A stretch of 6,832 nucleotides of DNA. Origin: Rickettsiales bacterium. GTDB lineage: Bacteria > Pseudomonadota > Alphaproteobacteria > Rickettsiales > UBA1997. How positions within the stretch are numbered: position 1 is the stretch's first letter; each line of letters opens with the position of its first letter. The notes under the pieces were generated by a model. The model was not told where the DNA came from, did no database searches, and saw nothing but the letters and a program-made list of their open reading frames with translations. Positions 1-5,913 of this stretch are shown here, piece after piece. The stretch is from NCBI GenBank assembly GCA_947455845.1, contig CANGQE010000075.1, positions 1-6,832 of the forward strand. The letters are read 5' to 3'. Both the position numbers and the translations under genes were made by a program.

Positions 1-6
1 ATTTTC

Positions 7-753
7 TTACAATTTTTCCAAAATACTTTCCGGAAAAGCGTAGTTCCCAGTTACCGCTTGCACATCATCACAATCTTCCAAAGCATCAACTAATTTCATT
101 AGTTTTTGCGCTTGTTCGAGATCAGAAATTTCGACGCTGTTTTTGTATTTCCAATCGAGCTTGGCCGAAATTGGGTCGCCGAATTTTTCGGCTAGAGCAT
201 CGCGAACGATGCTAAATTTTCCGGGTTCGGCAATTACCACGTGAAGTTCTGCTGAAGATTCAACTTCTTGTGCTCCCGCTTCTAGTGCTGCTTCAAACAT
301 CACTTCTTCTGATGCAACTTTTCCTTCAAACTGAATTACGGCAACATGGTCAAACATGAAAGAGACTGAACCGGTCTCACCCAAACCGCCACCCATTTTA
401 GTAAAAATACTGCGCACTTCGCTGGCGGTACGATTACGATTGTCGGTTAAAGCTTCGGCAATAATTGCCACACCACCGGGGGCGTAACCTTCGTAACGAA
501 TTTCTTCAAAATTGTCGCCTTCATGACCAGCAATTACTTTTTTAATTGCGGCGTCGATGCGATCTTTCGGCATGTTGTTAACCCGCGCTTCGATCAAAGC
601 ATTACGCAAACGTGGATTAAAATTGGGATCAGGCTGACCCGTCTTGGCAGCAACTGTGATTTCACGTAAAATCTTAGTAAAGCGCTTAGCCTTTTTGGCA
701 TCTTGCGCGCCTTTGCGGTGCTTGATGTTAGCAAATTGTGAGTGGCCGGACAT
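7..753 (-). CDS. yebC: YebC/PmpR (TACO1) family protein
   Basis: This is a complete 248-residue YebC-family protein, a usual length for the family. Seen: the N-terminal signature GHSQFANIKHRKGAQD (residues 3-18), the basic helical segment KKAKRFTKILREI (20-32), NPRLRNAL (46-53), the RYEGYAPGGVAII block (86-98), LTDNRNRTASEVR (102-114) and the glycine-rich GGGLGETGSVSFMF (121-134). Family knowledge: these proteins were long annotated as DNA-binding regulators, but the mitochondrial homologue TACO1 and recent bacterial work point to a role in translation, helping ribosomes through difficult (proline-rich) stretches. The start is ATG at 753, directly before the family-typical MSGHS; no Shine-Dalgarno sequence precedes it (the leader is pyrimidine-rich, TTTCCCCCT). 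It is the last minus-strand gene in the window, 98 nt after ymdB, and that gap is almost entirely filled by a heptad inverted repeat. In many alphaproteobacteria ruvC follows; here the window ends. Confidence 0.97.
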   Translation of the reverse strand: MSGHSQFANIKHRKGAQDAKKAKRFTKILREITVAAKTGQPDPNFNPRLRNALIEARVNNMPKDRIDAAIKKVIAGHEGDNFEEIRYEGYAPGGVAIIAEALTDNRNRTASEVRSIFTKMGGGLGETGSVSFMFDHVAVIQFEGKVASEEVMFEAALEAGAQEVESSAELHVVIAEPGKFSIVRDALAEKFGDPISAKLDWKYKNSVEISDLEQAQKLMKLVDALEDCDDVQAVTGNYAFPESILEKL

Positions 754-762
754 AGGGGGAAA

Positions 763-862
763 TTAACAGTTATCAGTTAACAATTAGCAATTAACGATTA
801 GCCACCTAAATTAACCGTCGAGACCAACTGTTAATTGTTAATTGCTAATTGTTAATTGCCTA
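763..862. repeat. Heptad inverted-repeat element, copy A (ymdB-yebC gap)
   Basis: Tandem 7-nt units on the plus strand: TTAACAG, TTATCAG, TTAACAA, TTAGCAA, TTAACGA, TTAGCCA (763-804), then a spacer, then the complementary series CTGTTAA, TTGTTAA, TTGCTAA, TTGTTAA, TTGCCTA (828-862). In the minus-strand transcript 855-828 can pair with 790-763 as a 28-position stem, with 23 Watson-Crick pairs, one G-U and four mismatches by hand count. The element begins inside the last codons of ymdB, including its TAA stop (854-852), and ends 9 nt before the yebC start. The spacer holds GTCGAGACC, resembling the core of copy C. No T-run follows it on the transcribed strand, so it does not look like a simple intrinsic terminator. 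Confidence 0.85.
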
Positions 863-1655
863 AAACTCCACCCAACTTAATCGGCGTAATTTTTTTGGCA
901 AGACCCGTGGCATCTTCAATTTCAACAATTGTGGCGCACAAGGTGGCTTCACCTTTGGCGGGTTCCATTTTGGAGAATTTGCGTTTTTGGAGGAACATTT
1001 TTAGAGGGACGTCTTTGTCCATGCCAATTACCGAATCGTAATCGCCGCACATTCCGGCATCAGTTTGGTAGGCTGTTCCACCTTTCATGACGTGGCAATC
1101 AGCGGTTGGAATGTGAGTGTGAGATCCGATTACGGCGCTAACTTTGCCGTCGAGAAATTTGCCCATTGCCATTTTTTCGGATGTGGCTTCAGCGTGAAAA
1201 TCGACAAAAATAGCATCAACATTTTGTTTGAGGTGGTAGGTTTCGATTAATTGCTGAGCCGCTTCAAATGGGCATCCAACGTGATATTTGGTAAAAACTT
1301 GGCCTAGTAAATGGATTACCAAAACTTGGCGATCATCAGCAGTTGCAAAAATTCTAGCTCCAATTCCGGGACAGGCTTTGGGAAAATTGTGGGGACGCAG
1401 TAGGCGTTTAGAATCATTGATGAAAGTAGTCACTTCCTTTTGATCCCAAATGTGATCACCACCCGTCAAAACATCTGCACCCGAATTTAATATTTCCTGA
1501 TGAGCTTCGCGATTAACGCCAAAGCCACCCGAAGCATTGTCGCAATTAACAATTGTAAAATCGATTTGATGTTCGAGTTTTATTTTTTTGAGATTTTCCG
1601 TGACTATTTTGCGCCCCGTGCGCCCAACAATGTCACCACAAAATAGAATTTTCAT
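852..1655 (-). CDS. ymdB: YmdB-type metallophosphoesterase (TIGR00282 family)
   Basis: A 267-residue calcineurin-like phosphoesterase of the YmdB family; the Bacillus subtilis member is a 2',3'-cyclic nucleotide phosphodiesterase affecting RNA turnover. Seen: MKILFCGDIVGRTGR (1-15, metal ligand Asp8), IVNCDNASGGFG (35-46), TGGDHIWDQKE (64-74), DFHAEATSEK (152-161), GSHTHIPTAD (177-186) and TDAGMCGDYDS (198-208). Length and motif order match the family throughout. Two positions that carry Glu39 and Asn67 in the B. subtilis protein are Asp here, while the histidines are kept. The start is ATG 1655, not the adjacent TTG at 1658: GGAG lies 5 nt upstream of this ATG, and the ATG shares one base with the TGA of the preceding gene (TGATG), indicating translational coupling. 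The stop codon lies in repeat copy A. Its position upstream of yebC recurs in alphaproteobacteria. Confidence 0.95.
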   Translation of the reverse strand: MKILFCGDIVGRTGRKIVTENLKKIKLEHQIDFTIVNCDNASGGFGVNREAHQEILNSGADVLTGGDHIWDQKEVTTFINDSKRLLRPHNFPKACPGIGARIFATADDRQVLVIHLLGQVFTKYHVGCPFEAAQQLIETYHLKQNVDAIFVDFHAEATSEKMAMGKFLDGKVSAVIGSHTHIPTADCHVMKGGTAYQTDAGMCGDYDSVIGMDKDVPLKMFLQKRKFSKMEPAKGEATLCATIVEIEDATGLAKKITPIKLGGVLGN

Positions 1656-2272
1656 CAACGCTCCGTCCCTTCTTTTTGCTGCTCTTCCACTTTTTCTGCA
1701 GATTTGGCAATGGAGCTGGCTTTTACGTTGGAATCTTCATGATCCGACATTGTCTCAACCCCATGTTTTTTGAATGCCCCTGCCACCATTTTAGCAATAT
1801 TTCTGGCATTTTCTTGTTCTGAGGTTACTTCCTCTCCCTCTTTTTGAGGCTCTTCATTTTTCTTAGCACCAACTATCACATCATTTAAGCTGGTGATCGG
1901 AACATCATTTTGTTTTTCTTTTTTTTGCTCTTTGTCCTTGGTATTAATCATCTCAAGTTCTTGTTTTTCCTCGACTTCTACTTCATTTTCTTGCTCGATT
2001 TCATCAGGATCTATTTCTTCAACATTGACATTTTCTTCTTCCGACTTCTGCTGGTTTGCAACCATACCGGCAGCACCTAGAACCGAATCTATCGCTGATC
2101 CAACACCCTTTTCAACATTTTGCCGTCTCTTTTTTTGCACTTCTTTTTCTTCCGGTGTTCTTTGATCATTCTCTAAATCCTGATCATCTTTATCTTGAGA
2201 ATTTACGGAAAATTCGCGACCTGTAATCAATTGTAGATTTGGCGTTTGCTCTTCACTTTCTGGCTTTGACAT
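1655..2272 (-). CDS. Acidic, probably disordered hypothetical protein
   Basis: I do not recognise this 205-residue protein. It is dominated by Glu, Lys, Gln, Asp and Asn and is probably mostly disordered. Two segments are less charged: a Gly/Ala-rich hydrophobic stretch GVGSAIDSVLGAAGMVA (56-72) and a possible amphipathic helix ARNIAKMVAGAFKKHGVE (156-173). A run rich in E/V/D (78-108) lies between them. There is no cysteine, no signal peptide and no long transmembrane helix. The start is ATG 2272 without a visible Shine-Dalgarno sequence. Its TGA overlaps the ymdB ATG by one base, and its last codons (GGG ACG GAG CGT) contain the ymdB ribosome binding site, which supports the frame being translated. 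An open frame of this length with ordered composition, placed in an operon, argues for a real gene. Function is unknown; an RNA- or ribosome-related link through ymdB would be inference only. Confidence 0.75.
   Translation of the reverse strand: MSKPESEEQTPNLQLITGREFSVNSQDKDDQDLENDQRTPEEKEVQKKRRQNVEKGVGSAIDSVLGAAGMVANQQKSEEENVNVEEIDPDEIEQENEVEVEEKQELEMINTKDKEQKKEKQNDVPITSLNDVIVGAKKNEEPQKEGEEVTSEQENARNIAKMVAGAFKKHGVETMSDHEDSNVKASSIAKSAEKVEEQQKEGTER
1660..1663 (-). promoter_or_regulatory. Ribosome binding site of ymdB inside the upstream gene
   Basis: The minus strand reads GACGGAGCGTTGATG. GGAG (1663-1660) stands 5 nt before the ATG at 1655. This decides the ymdB start over the TTG at 1658 and is the only convincing Shine-Dalgarno sequence before any gene in the window. 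Confidence 0.7.
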
Positions 2273-2313
2273 GAGACTAAATTAGTTAAGAAGGAATTTT
2301 AATCAGACCGAGA

Positions 2314-2332
2314 ATTTTTTAATTTGCAAAAA
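2314..2332. repeat. 19-nt direct repeat with A/T stem, copy 1
   Basis: ATTTTTTAATTTGCAAAAA occurs here and again, identically, at 2986-3004. AATTTTT (2313-2319) and AAAAATT (2328-2334) form a 7-bp inverted repeat around an 8-nt loop. It sits 42 nt upstream of the second acidic-protein gene (start 2272), within the 123-nt gap after the first. The rest of that gap (2273-2395) shows nothing else recognisable beyond a 6-nt TAGATC/GATCTA inverted pair near 2360-2384. A regulatory role is inferred from position and repetition only. Confidence 0.55.
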
Positions 2333-2395
2333 TTTCTTATCGACTTCAGCAGCGAGAGTAGATCATAAAACAAGTTCAGGATCTATTCACAGACA

Positions 2396-2872
2396 TCAAT
2401 AATGCTCCGCTCCCCCTTTACTACTCTCATGATGCGTCTTTGTAGTAGTAACAGTAGGCTTATGCTCCCCCGAATCCTGAGTAAGATTAGCATCATGACT
2501 TTTTAAAACTTTTGCCGCCTCTTTCACCGCCTTTTTTTCATCGCTCAACTCTTCGCCGGACTCGACCTCTACGTGAGATTCATGCTTTTCTTCCTTACCT
2601 TTGTGTTCTTCTTCCTTGCCCTCTTTTTCTTCTTCCTCTTCATTCTCCAACTCTTCTTCTTTCTCCTGTTCCTTTTTCTTAGACTCTTCCTTTTCCTTCT
2701 CAGGCGATTCCAAGCTTTCCAGATAGGCTGCAATCAGCTCTTCCCACATTTCACTAGTTTTCTCAAAGGCTTCCTGAAAAGCTTCCCAATCTTTATCCGC
2801 CGACTTATCTACTTCACTCACAAAAACTGTAGATACTAGACCAGTACCTCCTACTTCATCTGAATCTGACAT
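2396..2872 (-). CDS. Highly acidic K/E-rich hypothetical protein
   Basis: I do not recognise this protein of 158 residues. In order: a Ser/Asp/Gly/Val-rich N-terminus (1-22); a probable amphipathic helix WEAFQEAFEKTSEMWEELIAAY (29-50), whose tryptophans and aromatics look like a folded or binding segment; a Lys/Glu low-complexity region with almost no hydrophobic residues (58-100); a short helix KKAVKEAAKVLKSH (113-126); and a Ser/Thr/His-rich tail ending AEHY. There is no signal peptide or membrane helix. ATG 2872 is chosen; an in-frame TTG at 2878 would add two residues, and neither has a strong ribosome binding site. It is the first gene of the minus-strand block and resembles its downstream neighbour in composition, though I see no convincing alignment between them. 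The low-complexity core is coded by a long purine tract. It could be a genuine fast-evolving protein; function unknown. Confidence 0.65.
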   Translation of the reverse strand: MSDSDEVGGTGLVSTVFVSEVDKSADKDWEAFQEAFEKTSEMWEELIAAYLESLESPEKEKEESKKKEQEKEEELENEEEEEKEGKEEEHKGKEEKHESHVEVESGEELSDEKKAVKEAAKVLKSHDANLTQDSGEHKPTVTTTKTHHESSKGGAEHY

Positions 2873-2907
2873 ATCCAATTAATTAATTATTAGAACCACG
2901 TAAATAG

Positions 2908-2976
2908 TGAACAATTAGCAGAAGTAATCATCACGACTAAATGTTAATTGTTAAATGTTGATTGCTAAATGAATTG
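2908..2976. repeat. Heptad inverted-repeat element, decayed copy B
   Basis: The right arm is recognisable as four 7-nt units TTAATTG, TTAAATG, TTGATTG, CTAAATG (2944-2971). The left arm is reduced to CAATTAGCAG (2912-2921). Between them lies ATCACGACT, comparable with the CGA-containing cores of copies A and C. Several substitutions break the stem, so this looks like an eroded copy of the same element. It lies in the 203-nt divergent region (2873-3075), between the first acidic-protein gene and leuC. Confidence 0.55.
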
Positions 2977-2985
2977 AACGCCCCC

Positions 2986-3004
2986 ATTTTTTAATTTGCA
3001 AAAA
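2986..3004. repeat. 19-nt direct repeat with A/T stem, copy 2
   Basis: Identical over 19 nt to 2314-2332. Here ATTTTTT (2986-2992) and AAAAAAT (3000-3006) are a perfect 7-bp inverted repeat around AATTTGC. It lies 72 nt upstream of leuC on one side and 114 nt upstream of the acidic-protein gene on the other, so it could serve either direction. TTGCAA inside it could act as a -35-like hexamer, but I find no well-spaced convincing -10 partner, so no promoter is called. Confidence 0.55.
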
Positions 3005-3075
3005 ATAAATCGCTTAACGATCATTAGGTTACAAAGCTTCCTTCTCATTTATTTCTTCATTTAAAATCAGAAAAC

Positions 3076-4527
3076 ATGACTAGCAATTTAATCAACTCGG
3101 CTGCACCAAAAACTCTTTACGACAAAATTTGGGATCTTCATCTAGTTTACGATGATGGCTCTTCCAGCGCCATTTACGTTGATCGCCAGCTCATTCACGA
3201 AGTAACTTCGCCACAAGCTTTTGAAGGCTTAAGAATGACCAAGCGCAAACCAAGAAGACCAGAAGCGCATTTAGCCGTTGCCGATCACAATGTACCAACC
3301 ACAACTGCCGATCGCGGCCACGGAACTTCGGGCATCAAAGACACCACTTCCCGCATCCAAGTTGAAACTCTCGAAAATAACTGCAAAGAATTCGGCATTA
3401 AATATTTTGATTTAGACGATAAAAAACAAGGCATCGTTCACATCGTTGGCCCTGAACAAGGTCTAACTCAACCGGGAATGGTGATTGTTTGTGGCGACAG
3501 CCACACTTCAACTCACGGTGCTTTCGGCGCTTTAGCTTTCGGCATCGGAACTTCTGAAGTTGAACATGTTTTAGCCACCCAAACTTTAATCCAAAGCCCC
3601 GCCAAAAACTTTTTAGTACAAATCGACGGCAAACTTGGAAATGGTGTAACCGCCAAAGACATTACTTTAGCCGTCATCGGAAAAATCGGCACTGCCGGTG
3701 CTACCGGTTGCGTCATCGAATATGCCGGAGACGCCATCAAATCACTTTCAATGGAAGGCCGCATGACTGTGTGCAACATGTCAATTGAGGCCGGTGCTAG
3801 AGCAGGATTAATTGCTCCCGATGAAACAACTTACGCTTACTTAAAAGGCCGCCCTCTTGCTCCAAGCGAGAAATATTTCGACCAAGCGGTAAAATATTGG
3901 GAATCTCTAAAATCAGATAAAGGTGCCAAATACGACAAAATTTTGATTTTACACGCCGACGAAATTGCCCCACAAGTTACTTGGGGAACCAGTCCTGAAG
4001 ATGCTCTACCAATCACAGCCAATGTTCCATTCCCTGAAAGCTTTGCCGACAAAGGCAAGCAAGAAGCGGTTAAAAGATCATTGGAATACATGGGATTAAC
4101 CGCGGGAACTCCACTTTCCGAAATTAAAATCGACAAAGTTTTCATCGGCTCTTGCACTAATGGCCGCATCGAAGATTTCCGCGAAGCCGCCCGAATTCTC
4201 GAAGGCAAAAAAATCGCCGCCAACATTAAATTGGCCATGGTTGTTCCGGGATCTGGCTTAGTAAAAGAACAAGCTGAAAAAGAAGGATTAGATAAAATCT
4301 TCACTGCCGCCGGCTTTGAATGGCGCGAACCCGGATGTTCAATGTGCCTAGCCATGAACGCCGACAAGTTAGAATTCGGCGAACGCTGTGCCTCCACTTC
4401 CAACCGCAACTTCGAAGGCCGTCAAGGTCGCGGCGGACGCACCCATTTGGTTAGCCCGATCATGGCAGCGGCAGCGGCAATTACTGGGCATTTGACAGAT
4501 GTTAGACAATTAGCAGTTAACAATTAG
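3076..4527 (+). CDS. leuC: 3-isopropylmalate dehydratase, large subunit
   Basis: LeuC, with LeuD, isomerises 2-isopropylmalate to 3-isopropylmalate in leucine biosynthesis, using a [4Fe-4S] cluster in the cytoplasm. This 483-residue protein follows the enterobacterial type closely: KTLYDKIWDLHLV (12-24), HEVTSPQAFEGLR (41-53), DHNVPTT (70-76), VCGDSHTSTHGAFGALAFG (138-156), SMEGRMTVCNMSIE (225-238), IGSCTNGRIEDFREAA (357-372) and EPGCSMCLAMNAD (418-430). Cluster ligands are Cys360, Cys421 and Cys424. The ending HLVSPIMAAAAAITGHLTDVR is canonical, but the last six residues QLAVNN and the stop are read from heptad repeat copy C. The start at ATG 3076 leaves about 11 residues before the family-typical KTLYDK and lacks a Shine-Dalgarno sequence; no better internal ATG exists. 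No leuD follows; the next gene is an MFS transporter. Homoaconitase is unlikely given the full-length LeuC match. Confidence 0.97.
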   Translation: MTSNLINSAAPKTLYDKIWDLHLVYDDGSSSAIYVDRQLIHEVTSPQAFEGLRMTKRKPRRPEAHLAVADHNVPTTTADRGHGTSGIKDTTSRIQVETLENNCKEFGIKYFDLDDKKQGIVHIVGPEQGLTQPGMVIVCGDSHTSTHGAFGALAFGIGTSEVEHVLATQTLIQSPAKNFLVQIDGKLGNGVTAKDITLAVIGKIGTAGATGCVIEYAGDAIKSLSMEGRMTVCNMSIEAGARAGLIAPDETTYAYLKGRPLAPSEKYFDQAVKYWESLKSDKGAKYDKILILHADEIAPQVTWGTSPEDALPITANVPFPESFADKGKQEAVKRSLEYMGLTAGTPLSEIKIDKVFIGSCTNGRIEDFREAARILEGKKIAANIKLAMVVPGSGLVKEQAEKEGLDKIFTAAGFEWREPGCSMCLAMNADKLEFGERCASTSNRNFEGRQGRGGRTHLVSPIMAAAAAITGHLTDVRQLAVNN

Positions 4528-4575
4528 CAATTAACATTGTTCGACCCTTAACTGTTAACTGATAATTGTTAATTG
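4507..4575. repeat. Heptad inverted-repeat element, copy C (leuC-MFS gap)
   Basis: The best-preserved copy. The left arm is CAATTAG, CAGTTAA, CAATTAG, CAATTAA (4507-4534); the core is CATTGTTCGACCC (4535-4547); the right arm is TTAACTG, TTAACTG, ATAATTG, TTAATTG (4548-4575). The two 28-nt arms pair along their whole length: 22 Watson-Crick pairs, three G-U and three mismatches by hand count. The element starts in frame inside leuC, contributing Q-L-A-V-N-N and the TAG stop (4525-4527), and ends 6 nt before the ATG of the transporter. It is followed by an A-run, not a T-run, on the plus strand, so a plus-strand intrinsic terminator is unlikely; an RNA hairpin between two co-transcribed genes is more plausible. 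Confidence 0.9.
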
Positions 4576-4581
4576 AAAAAA

Positions 4582-5913
4582 ATGCTTTTCTTCTTCCGTT
4601 CCAAAAGCGAAACCACTTCCCGCAATTACGATGTAATTGGCAACGAATTTACACCGCTGCCGCTGAAGCCTAATGAGCCGGTTTCTGACAGTCAGAAATT
4701 TCAGTGGAATGTCGGATTGGTAAAAGATCTTTGCGCAATTTTTTCAGCAATTTTTCTTGCTGCCATCGCCTATGGAATAATGATGGTGCTTATTGCCTTG
4801 AGGCTTGAAGCTTACGTTAAGAATGAAGTTTTAATGTCAATTTCAATCGCCACTCAAATTGGCGCCGGTGTAATTTTTTCACGTTTTTTACCCTCAATGG
4901 GAAAAAAGACCGGAATGGTTAACAGCGTTTACCTAGGCTCGATCCTTTCTGCAGTTTGCTCTTTATGTCTTTACAAATATATCGGCTTCTTACCGTGGCT
5001 AATGTTTATTTTCTGCATCGGAACTTCCTTTTTCATCTGCGGTGTCACTCGTAATACCATCATGATTGATCTGGCTCCAGCTCACATGCGGGCCATGATT
5101 ATTTCATTTGGTGGCATGTTAGTGGCACTGGGAAATAGCTTGGGTCCAATCACTTTGGAAATTCTAAAAACATCTGACAGCTTCACTTCTTTCGCCGTCG
5201 CCAGTGGATTTTTTTTAGCTTCAACAATTCCATTAGCACGCCTCAAAAAAGTTGAAGCCAAAGTTCGCGAAGAGAAAAAAATCAGCTTGGGACGTTACAT
5301 CATGAATTCACCAAAAATCATGTTAGCCGCTTTTTCTACCAGCTTCGCCATGTCTTCAGCCAGCTCCTTCTTAATCATTTACGGCATCAAAATCGGCATG
5401 CCCAAAAATGAAGCTTCCCTGCTTTTGTCGGTACTCTTATTCGGCACAATTTTTTCGATTCCCATCAGCTATTTAGCTGATATTTTAAACCGCCGTTTAA
5501 TGATGATTACCTCTGCCGCATTAGCTTTATGCTTTGCTTTGCTACTTTACTTTAATCAAGATCCTTACCGAATTTACATTTTGTCTTTTTGTCTCTTCGG
5601 ATCTTTGTCGGGCATCAAATTAACGGCCGTGGTTCTAATTAATGAAAAATACAAACCAACCCAACGACTAGCCGTCAACAGTGCTTTTGCCCGCTTCAGT
5701 TTAATCGGAAATATTTGCGGTCTTTTCACTACCGGAGCAACCATGAAAGACCTCGGACCAGAAGGGTTGTGGCTTTCAGTTTCAACCATCTTACTATTAT
5801 TTTTACTTTTCTGTTTGGCTAACTACACTAAAAAATTCCTCAGAAAAGAGTTCAAATTTCAAGATTTTTCCATCCTCAATAAACATCAAAATGAACAATT
5901 GTCAGAAAGCTAA
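4582..5913 (+). CDS. MFS transporter, YcaD-like, substrate unknown
   Basis: A major facilitator superfamily inner-membrane carrier of 443 residues from ATG 4582. A TTG at 4573 would add three residues, but it is the last codon of repeat copy C, so the ATG is preferred; neither has a Shine-Dalgarno sequence. After a polar 47-residue N-terminal tail, twelve hydrophobic segments can be placed (numbered from the ATG) at about 49-73, 83-101, 112-132, 135-155, 168-192, 201-218, 245-267, 278-298, 305-323, 330-352, 364-386 and 395-415. The long loop after helix 6 (219-244) is basic, as usual. LADILNRR (298-305) between helices 8 and 9 is a motif-A remnant, and the helix 10-11 loop plus the GPEGLW stretch near 392 recall YcaD-type carriers. 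Substrate cannot be read from sequence. The 3' end overlaps the peptidase gene by 23 nt. Confidence 0.88.
   Translation: MLFFFRSKSETTSRNYDVIGNEFTPLPLKPNEPVSDSQKFQWNVGLVKDLCAIFSAIFLAAIAYGIMMVLIALRLEAYVKNEVLMSISIATQIGAGVIFSRFLPSMGKKTGMVNSVYLGSILSAVCSLCLYKYIGFLPWLMFIFCIGTSFFICGVTRNTIMIDLAPAHMRAMIISFGGMLVALGNSLGPITLEILKTSDSFTSFAVASGFFLASTIPLARLKKVEAKVREEKKISLGRYIMNSPKIMLAAFSTSFAMSSASSFLIIYGIKIGMPKNEASLLLSVLLFGTIFSIPISYLADILNRRLMMITSAALALCFALLLYFNQDPYRIYILSFCLFGSLSGIKLTAVVLINEKYKPTQRLAVNSAFARFSLIGNICGLFTTGATMKDLGPEGLWLSVSTILLLFLLFCLANYTKKFLRKEFKFQDFSILNKHQNEQLSES

Noticed and set aside
763..862. CRISPR array or insertion-sequence terminal repeats
   Set aside because: Units are 7 nt and tandem with no spacers, and there is no transposase frame between the arms; a small hairpin repeat explains it.
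1893..2165. Plus-strand Ser/Phe-rich open frame
   Set aside because: Antisense shadow of the acidic protein gene at 1655-2272, which has better support through its TGATG junction with ymdB.
2360..2384. TAGATC/GATCTA inverted pair as an operator
   Set aside because: Only 6 bp with a 13-nt gap in AT-rich DNA and not seen elsewhere in the window.
2573..2839. Plus-strand open frame giving an almost pure Phe/Leu hydrophobic protein
   Set aside because: It is the antisense reading of the Lys/Glu-rich purine tract; GAA/GAG codons read backwards give TTC/CTC. No start context and no family resemblance.
2886..2914. Possible minus-strand promoter TTGTTC-17 nt-AATAAT before the acidic gene
   Set aside because: The -35 matches only three of six consensus bases and the region is AT-rich; it would leave a leader of only a few nucleotides. 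Not strong enough to call.
3837..4409. 190-codon minus-strand frame opposite leuC
   Set aside because: Lies wholly inside a fully conserved leuC; its residues have no recognisable motif and its length is explained by codon bias on the coding strand.
4507..4575. Intrinsic transcription terminator after leuC
   Set aside because: The stem is long and AT-rich with no GC-rich base and is followed by A residues on the plus strand; the downstream gene is co-directional and close.
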